DNA of 64,000 nt from Daucus carota subsp. sativus (taxonomy: Eukaryota; Streptophyta; Magnoliopsida; Apiales; Apiaceae): assembly GCF_001625215.2 (NCBI RefSeq), contig NC_030389.2:40413454-40477453 (forward strand). The letters are read 5' to 3'. Each line of letters begins with the position of its first letter. The first letter of the stretch is position 1. The position numbers and the translations under genes are program-made. The notes beneath the pieces were generated by a model. That model was not told the DNA's origin, did not search any database, and saw only the letters and a program-made list of their open reading frames with translations. Positions 56,706 to 64,000 of the stretch are shown piece after piece.

Positions 56706-57311
56706 TGGGGATGGGCATTTTACCGCCCCGCTCGACCTCAATCCGATTCCAGTCACGTTCGTATCGGGGGAGCGGGGACTTTTTTGGGTAAAGGATGGGG
56801 GATCGGGGGAAGTTTATTAAATATTCGGGGATCGGAAAGGGTTCGCATATTGTCTCCCCATCCCGATGAGCCCAAAAACTCCTCAATTTTCATATATAAT
56901 ATAAATATTATATTTATATATTATTATAATACTACTTATTAATTATAAATATATATTATATATATAGTTTAAATAATCTTCATCATTTTATTATTTAAAT
57001 GTATTCATATTATAACATAAATTAATTATAATAAATATAGTTATATCTTCTAATTTTTTGTGTTAGTTTAAATTAATACTCAAAATGCTACATAAAAGTA
57101 GAAACCTATTATGTACAATGACATATTAATACAATTTTAAATTAGAATTTATATTATAATATTTTTAAAAAAATTAATGAATTCTCCAAATCCCACATTC
57201 AGGGCGGGGATCGGGGAGCAAACGAATTCCGTTCAGAAATTGAGGCGGGTTCGGAGATCGGAGACGGGGATAACATTCCGCGACTCGGAAGTGACCCAAA
57301 GCCCGTCCCTA
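56706..57311. mobile_element. Non-autonomous hAT element with CGGGGATCGGGG arrays
   Basis: TGGGGATGGGC and the inverted right end TAGGGACGGGC match at 9 of 11. The exact 8-base duplication ATGCTAGA lies at 56698-56705 and 57312-57319. Both arms consist of GGGGATCGGGG-type units around an AT-rich core. Confidence 0.88.
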
Positions 57312-57489
57312 ATGCTAGATATCCTAAAAAGGTGTTGCCAAATCATTATCCCAAATATAGTTAACGACCTTCAATAATAATAAATGATCTACATAAATCA
57401 CCCAATTAAAATTATTCATATGTTATTTGAAAAAATTTCGATTCAACCAAAAATAAGAAGCATGAGAAAAAGTAAAACTCCAAGTCCTC

Positions 57490-57855
57490 TCGTTTAAGAG
57501 CCATTACATGACTCTTATATTACTCTTTTATAATAAAATTCATTCTCTCCCATTTGAATTTGAATTTTTGTGATAATGGAGTTCAAATATGAATAAAATA
57601 TAATGTTAGAAGTGAGTATAAAGAGCATTAGCGGAGTTTATCATTACACGACTCTTAATTTATTTTTATAATAAAGTATCCATTCCCTCTCATTTGAATT
57701 TGAATGTTTGTCACAGTGGAGTTCAAATAAAAATAAAATATAATGTTAGGAAGGTATATAAAGATTCACACTCTTCATAATGTATTAATTTACTAATAAC
57801 TTAACATTTTATATTATATTTAAGAATAACCAGGAGCTTATTGGAAATGCTCTAA
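57490..57855. mobile_element. Diverged MITE of the GAGCATCTCC type
   Basis: GTTTAAGAGCCATTACATGACTCTTA at the left, its internal duplicate at 57645, and CAGGAGCTTATTGGAAATGCTCTAA at the right relate it to 47739-48124. Terminal symmetry is poor. Confidence 0.4.
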
Positions 57856-58177
57856 CACAAGGAACCGAATCCAACAGTTTCGGTTCGGGTCTTTCTACAG
57901 CGTTTTTTATCCTTCTTGCACAAGATCAGACTACTGAAACGATGTGACATGCTTGAATGTAGCAACACAAGTACATGCACCCAATTGAACTACTGTGGAT
58001 ATTACAAAAACCACAAAGTCATATACTACACTAAGGAAGCAATTACATCCTTTTACTACAGAAACTCTACCTACAAAGTTATCTAAATCATTAATATAGA
58101 GCTCCTAACAAGTGACTAAATCAATTAAAGAGGGACAATACAACTGCATATTGTTAATCAGCTACAACATTAAGTGA
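57856..58177. other. 3' flank of the SUN gene
   Basis: Probably contains the 3' UTR of the minus-strand SUN gene. Nothing else is seen. Confidence 0.4.
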
Positions 58178-60751
58178 CTATGAAATCACTAAACCAATGC
58201 ATACAGCAAGACCACAGCTATATATTATCAATTCGCAACCTTTCTGTGCCCAGCAAACCATATCGCACAAAATGGCTCCAGAAAACAACAGTACTCGTTC
58301 TGAAACTAGTTTGAGAACGAGAACACACGCAACAATTAAACAAACTGTTATTATGGTGATCTCCTTCTTTTCCAGATATGCTTGCTCGCCTGCAACTTTT
58401 TCGATATCTAATCTGCAAATCAAGTTAAACATAACAGGATCAACACATGCTTCAAAACATCAGTTATTATGCCAAGTATATTAGTTTCAAGTCAAAATAT
58501 CAGTTATAATGTGAGATATGTTACTTTTAAGTCAAAATACAGGTTAAATTTGTCCTGAGCAAATTCATGGAATTTTAGAATCTTGCAGAACTGACCATTT
58601 GAGCAGGAAAAGATAAACGTGTATGAGCTTATACGACTAGTACATGTGCGTATCACAAACCTCAAATTAACATTTTCTCTTATCACTGATTCCAGCTTCG
58701 ACATGACGCCACTTTTCCATGAATCAATGTCAGCAACTTCTTTCTCCTGCAAAATCATATGAATCACATTAAAAATGACAAAGTTAACATAAATGGTTTA
58801 CATGCCAAGTGAAACTTAAAGAGTAATGCAGATGTGCACGCACCATAATCTCTTTCCATTCTAAAATATCCTTGACCTCGATTTTGCTCTTTTCCAACAG
58901 CTTTTTATAGTCTGCAATTTTTTTCTCCAGGTCAGGTATAACCTCTGTTTGTCCATTGTTTAATCGTTTGATGTACTCCTCCAATGCGGATAAATTTGTT
59001 TCAAGTGACCTCACCTTCTGCATTAATATTTTAAGAACGACATCCCCGTGTATTCTACCACTTGATTGTTGTCTAACTTTGACTGTCGGATTGACTATAG
59101 GATCAGGGATGTTGCTTACTGTGACTTGAACTTTTGGTGCATCAACTGTTGGCTTATTCCCATCATCAGCCCCTTCTACCCCTTTACTTTTACTAGAGAC
59201 ATCAACCGCCTGTTTAGCTTCACCATCAACCTTTTTATCATTAACGCCTGATTCTGGTTTTGCAGACAGAGTAATAGTTGAATTAGGTTTTGATAATTTA
59301 GTGGAAGCACTTTCCTCAGATTTTACAATGAGATCTTCAAGCATCTGCTCAATTGCATCATCTCCATACACTCCCACAAGACTCAACGTGCAGTAAAATT
59401 CTGATCCATAATGACTAAGCAAATTCAGCTTTAAGTATCTCACCCACTTTGGTTCAGGTAGCTTAAAACTTTGAGTATGCTTCACATTTGCTGCGACAAA
59501 GCTTCCCAATGAGTACCATATCTCAGTTGGATAAGTCAAACTACCAGACAAATTAAACTCCTTAAAATTAGAAGAATAATGTTCAAAATTTGCAATTTTG
59601 ACAGCATCTACCAGCGTCTCCTCAGCGAGTTCAATGACAACATATTTCCCCCCAATTGAACAAGGATTTCTCAAATATTTATCATGGTCTTTCCCCAATA
59701 TGTTGCTAGCTCCTTTTGCTTCCTTGTTGTGCGCAACCACCTTTGCACCCTTTGAATCAGAGGCGTAGTTGTATTCCGTCCCATCAGGTTCAAGTCTATG
59801 GGTAATATTAACGCGTGCATTTGGTGTAGAGCCTTTTTCTTTCATTGTCATGTTTAGTGATGCATCAAAAGATGCTTCATATGTTCTAGCAGTATCAAAT
59901 TTTCCCGTTTTTGTATATCTATCTTCATCTTGCAGGTTAAGCTCACACATCAACTCCCTATACCCTAATATACTCTGGACTAAATCTTTCCGACGACATG
60001 TTCCCTGAGGTGATTTCCTCGAATTTGTATTGTTATGATCCTGACCACTAGGTTTACTAATATTCAGAGGCACTTTAACTTCGAAAACTAATTCTTGCTT
60101 ATAATCATCATCCCTATTTTCTACAAAATCATATGCGATGTCAGAATGCTTGTCATAAGATATACTTGAGTTAGTCATGCTCCGATTACTGGACTGTACA
60201 TTCCCTGTTCAATACAAATCTCAATCACTACAAACTATTACATCCAAAAAATCTAAATACCAAACAAACAATGATCATTTCATTCATAATAAGTCTACAT
60301 AATTTGACATTACTACAAGGAACTCGCATAATTTCGACAGAAAATCATGAACCATATATCCCACAAATTCTTCCAGAAACAGATTAACCCGCAATAAAAA
60401 AATCAAAAACACTAAATTAAATTCAAAAAAAAATAATCAAAAACCAAAGAGTGCCTAAAATTTAACCCAAAGATTCCAAAACCACTAAAATTAAATGCAT
60501 AAAAATGGGTCTTAACTCACAATAAAAAAATGAAAACCACTAAAATAAAAAAGTAAAAAGATAAAAAATTTACCTCCATTACCGTATGTAAGGCCAAGCT
60601 TAGAATAAAACAAGAAAACAAGAAACCAAAAGGAGATCATTAAAGGCAAAGAAAGCTCAAACAAGCTCTTCTTCTCAATGTCTTTTTGTGGGCCCCTTTT
60701 TCCAGACTTGATGTATATGAGATCACCGTTGTGGGTTTTCTTTTTCCTCAT
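58178..60751 (-). CDS. Mid-SUN domain protein (SUN3/4/5 type)
   Basis: Four exons on minus: 60751-60574, 60204-58844, 58746-58661 and 58412-58178, all GT-AG and in phase, encoding 619 residues. An N-terminal membrane helix lies at about 34-55 ([20 protein letters not shown]). The SUN domain spans about 200-340, with [40 protein letters not shown] and [21 protein letters not shown] coiled coil follows at about 450-515 ([20 protein letters not shown]). Two C-terminal helices lie at about 560-578 and 603-619. A central SUN domain, one N-terminal and two C-terminal helices are the hallmark of plant mid-SUN proteins, which sit in the nuclear envelope and ER and take part in nuclear shape and LINC-type bridging. 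The start is the first ATG of an exon rich in Lys. No lesion is seen; length fits the family (about 560-600). Confidence 0.93.
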
Positions 60752-61018
60752 ATCTCATCGTCATTTAACTTTTCCGGCGGCCGTTAAAATTCATCGGCGA
60801 CAGGGGTGTTTTATGTAGTTGGTGATATAAATTGGATTTATTATGTTGTGTTGCATGTGGGGTTGTGTGAGAATGTCTGAAAATATGTTTTAATCGGAGA
60901 GGGATGGCTTGTTTGGTTGGTGAGGTGGTGTTTTTGTGTGGCTGTGCAAAGGTTTGCTTCCGAAAGTACCGGAAAGTGTTTTACTACTTCCACTCCACTA
61001 TTTTTCTGTTTTTAAATA
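60752..61018 (-). promoter_or_regulatory. Upstream region of the SUN gene
   Basis: The minus-strand 5' UTR and promoter should lie here. No motif can be assigned with confidence. Confidence 0.3.
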
Positions 61019-61250
61019 CTCCGTCTGTTTTTTAATATATGACGATTGACTTTTTGGCACACATTTTTAAGTGTTTTGACCGAGTAGTTAAAATATTATT
61101 TTTGAAATTTTCTTTTTCTGAATAAAAATATATAATCAAAATTTTAATTCACCAAAAAAATCAATTAAAAATAATGATTTTTACTATCCAGTCAACCCAC
61201 CTAAAGGTACGTGCACAAGTCAAAAGTGACATATAAAAAAACAGAGGGAG
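61019..61250. mobile_element. Stowaway-like MITE, TA target
   Basis: CTCCGTCTGTTTTTTAATAT and the inverted right end CTCCCTCTGTTTTTTTATAT bound 232 bases, flanked by TA (61017-61018 and 61251-61252). TGACGATTGAC / GTCAAAAGTGACA continues the symmetry. Confidence 0.7.
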
Positions 61251-62380
61251 TATGACTACAGTCTACACGTGCAGACGTGCTACTTTCGTTTATTGTTTTC
61301 ATGACTGTCTTAATATTTTTTTATTAAAGAATTTGAATATTTTATGTGTTAGACAAAGAAAACAAAATAATTATTTATTTAACTCGTTTTTTCGACAGTT
61401 TGGGTCTGTCTCGGCTGGGTTTTGACGAGTGGTTTCTGTTAATAAAACTAATTGTATGTCAAAAAATAATAATAAGGAGATGATCTGATGATGATCAAGC
61501 GTCTACATGTTAAATGTTATTCTCTTCGTTTCTTTTTTTTTTTAAGATTTTTTATTTTTGACATGTATTTTAAAATAACAGGTAAAATATAATTTCATAA
61601 CTTATTTTTAAATTTATTTTCTAAAATATTTGATATTAAATTTTTATTAAAAAAAATTAAAAATAATTTATAAAACTACATTTAATATAAACGTATTAGA
61701 ATATGTGCTAGTTTTCGCAAGATAAAGAACCTAGAAAGACAAATAGAGTATCTTGTCTCCATTTTTATTATCCTATAAGAATTTCGGTACTGATATTACC
61801 AACCGGAGACACATGCTCTCTGCTTCCACACACACACTGTTTTCAGGATCTGGTGTGTTCATGACCCAGAAGTAGATAACTTCTTACACCAGGACACATT
61901 AGCTGGAAAAATGGTGGGCTTGTGAGATAGTTGCGGAGTGGTCAGAAGCCAAGTCATTCATAACAACATCCTGTAAGGAATCTGGTAAATCGCAAAGTTG
62001 TCTGGTTTAAGGCATAACCATAGGGCATTTCAATATCAAAGCCAACATCTGCGACAAACTCAAAGAGTCCAGAAATTTGCTAGACTCTGGCTAAGAAGAT
62101 CCTGTTATATAGTCCGCAACAAGCCTCTGACATTGTACAGATGGTGTAGAATTTCGTAGCTCATTTCTTCCATATTTACAGTTTACATTCAGTTGTGAAT
62201 ATTTATGCCGACATTTTTTTAAAATTCATGCAAAAAACTATAAAATCCACATGCATACACAGATTGTAATGTGGAACATCCAGAAACATAAATAACAACA
62301 GAACACGAGTTTGGGGTTCCAATTTTCATATTTATCACAACAAGGAGGTCCACCTCACGGAGTAAACTTGCCACCATGCT
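61251..62380. other. Spacer between SUN and bZIP genes
   Basis: No gene is seen. 61520-61750 (CTCTTCGTTTCTTTTTT..AGACAAATAGAG) may be a decayed Stowaway-type element. Confidence 0.4.
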
Positions 62381-63553
62381 TTAGAATGGGGAGCTGGGAC
62401 ACCTCCTCAACAATCCGAGTTTATCTTTTGCCCGGGCCTCATCTTTGGCTTCTTCTGCTTCAATGTTCTGCATGATGTTCACAAAAAACATCTCAAAATT
62501 TAACATATTCAAGAATGCAGGACAACATTTCCACCAAATTTTCATCATCGGTTAGTACAAAACATTGAAACTTTACATAAAAAATGCACAATTCAAATGG
62601 CACAAACCTCCACAAGGAATGACATCATCACATTGCACCATTTCTGTAAAATTGTGTTTATGGGCTCACAAGATTAGTTTGAGTGAATAGTGCTGGTCTT
62701 TAACGCTGCCTGTTCATGTCACTCAACAAAGAGAGTTTTGTTAACACAAGAAGCTATTGTAAACAAATAAATTCTAATAAATTGAAGCTAGATGACCAGG
62801 AATAGGGTATATACCAATCTATGTCTGAGGTAACTGGTAAGCATTCTTAACTTTCCAATGATTCAGCTCTGCTTCTAGTTCAACCGTGTACGCCTGTCCA
62901 TACAAATAAAACATTTGAGGTATCACAACAGTAAAAAATACACACTTCAGTTTAGAAACAAGATAAGAGCGGTACATGTTTTCTTGCTCTGGATCTTACT
63001 GCAGACTCCCTGTTTTTCAGTATCTTCTTTCGACGGTTCTCAATGACCCTTTCCACAGGGCCATTCCGCTTCCTTCCCTATCCCATCAGAGGAAACATGA
63101 CTCATGTTGGTATTACTCCCCCTCCATGAACACTATAGGCAAGTTGGTATGTGCTGTCGCTACTTATTCCACCTGGCAAGCAAGCCGCTACACTTGCTCT
63201 ACCAATTTGTGGCAGTGATTTGAATAGAGTAAGAATATTAAGCTACCAGCACCACCATATCCCAGAACCATAAAGCTAGATGCTGCTGTATTTTCGTAGT
63301 TTACATGCATACCATAGGCCAGTTGAGAGTGAGGCTGTGGCTGAAGCTGAGGCAGCTGAGGGGGAAGAGAAGGAGGAGGAGGTGGTTGTGCTTGTCTGGC
63401 ACTTTCTTCTCGGACTACACCTGCCCTGACAAAAAATTCCTCCAGTGTCATTTTTCCATATGCAGGTTCGCTTTGCCTGGAACCAGAATGATCGGTGCTT
63501 TGCTGTGTTCTACTGATCTCAGACCACACTTCTGCCCCTCTTTTCAAGCTCAT
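62381..63553 (-). pseudogene. ABI5/AREB-type bZIP transcription factor, degraded
   Basis: Minus-strand pieces in family order: 63553-63247 (EVWSEIS, then the conserved C3 motif YGKMTLEEFFVRAGVVREE and a Pro/Gln tract), about 63085-62976 (basic region, NGPVERVIENRRKKILKNRE then SAVRSRARKH), 62893 to about 62827 (AYTVELEAELNHWKVKNAY then stop) and 62467-62381 (AKDKLGLLRRCPSSPF and TAA). ABI5/AREB factors bind ABRE promoters in ABA signalling. Lesions: the N-terminal C1 region with its start is missing, stops lie between the first two pieces (near 63100-63200), the zipper Leu positions are altered (NHW for NQL), and a stop follows PQT. Splice borders are mostly still visible, so decay is fairly recent. 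An unexamined alternative is a rapidly diverging functional gene with extra introns. Confidence 0.7.
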
Positions 63554-64000
63554 TTATTTAATTTTTTTAAATTGAAATATTGATTCCAGTAATCGACCAA
63601 TAACATGATATGAGATATGATACCTTAAAAGCATATTAATTTAACTCGTTTCCTCAACCTCATAGGACTACACTGCGCAAACCAAACGACCCCTTGGAGT
63701 CTGTTTTATGATACCGGATTTTATTGGCGATTTACCCATTCACTGACTTTTGCTAGCCCTTTTCAAATTTAATCTTAAAATTTTACATGTTTATATAATA
63801 AGTCAGAGACTGACAATATGTAAAATATGTGAGAACCTGATTTAATTTCATAAGTTGGTAGGTTGTATTTTTTTGAACAACTTATTTTATTTAATGATTT
63901 TTCTAATATAAATCAATTTCATCATTCAAATGAATAACATAATAAATTACTTTTATTATTATAATTTTAATAACTTATAAGTCACATACAATGTAAATTA
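63554..64000. other. Right-hand edge, no gene seen
   Basis: 63600-63720 has CATTTACCC-like and CAACCAAACGACCCC-type Tourist end sequence (AACCAAACGACCCCTTGG near 63680), probably a MITE end. The rest is AT-rich and runs off the window. Confidence 0.35.

Noticed and set aside
58197-58484. Plus-strand open frames over the SUN last exon
   Set aside because: Antisense shadow of the SUN gene, whose splice frames and membrane helices fit the family.
1-64000. Endogenous viral sequences, rRNA, organelle insertions
   Set aside because: No capsid, movement-protein, pararetroviral, rRNA or organellar gene blocks were seen on either strand by reading; a database search was not possible.

Overview
This is eukaryotic nuclear DNA from a flowering plant, most likely a core eudicot. 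The signs are AT-rich intergenic DNA, GT-AG introns, plant-only gene families (NF-YC with a Gln-rich leader, an extensin with YKYKSPPPP motifs, CrRLK1L- and RLCK-type kinases, a mid-SUN protein) and dense MITEs, hAT elements, Helitrons and a TRIM. I cannot name the species.

Layout. 1-1.2 kb: last exons of an unrecognised gene. 1.9-6.75 kb: a complete NF-YC transcription factor gene with introns in both UTRs. 7.8-10.1 kb: nested MITEs and hAT elements. 10.8-11.3 kb: a small two-exon plant protein of unknown function. 11.9-29.8 kb, minus strand: three head-to-tail copies of a gene that appears to fuse an N-terminal transmembrane helix, a CrRLK1L-like kinase and an RLCK-VII-like second kinase, plus a fourth 5' fragment. 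In all three copies the second domain has lost the DFG aspartate (NFG, PHG, GFC), so these are tandem kinase-pseudokinase genes, the architecture of several cereal disease-resistance proteins. Each copy also carries its own lesion: a TRIM insertion plus TAG in copy A, a TGA in the activation loop of copy B, and a lost start plus a hAT insertion in an exon of copy C. 31.3-31.8 kb: an extensin-like cell-wall protein gene.

32-57 kb is mostly repeats: nested Stowaway-like MITEs, a probable 2.6 kb Helitron, a LINE remnant, two elements with long terminal inverted repeats set in TA microsatellites, foldback Mutator-like MITEs, and hAT-like elements each filled with a different short motif. Among them are decayed gene pieces: PIP5K, oxidosqualene cyclase, the C-terminus of a PDR-type ABCG transporter, and an orphan exon. 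58.2-60.8 kb, minus strand: an apparently intact four-exon mid-SUN nuclear-envelope/ER protein gene. 62.4-63.6 kb, minus strand: a degraded ABI5/AREB-type bZIP gene.

The genes do not form a pathway. The functional theme is the kinase cluster: a small, fast-evolving tandem array of probable signalling or immune genes caught in birth-and-death evolution, with transposons doing much of the damage. The apparently intact genes are NF-YC, the small unknown gene, the extensin and the SUN gene.
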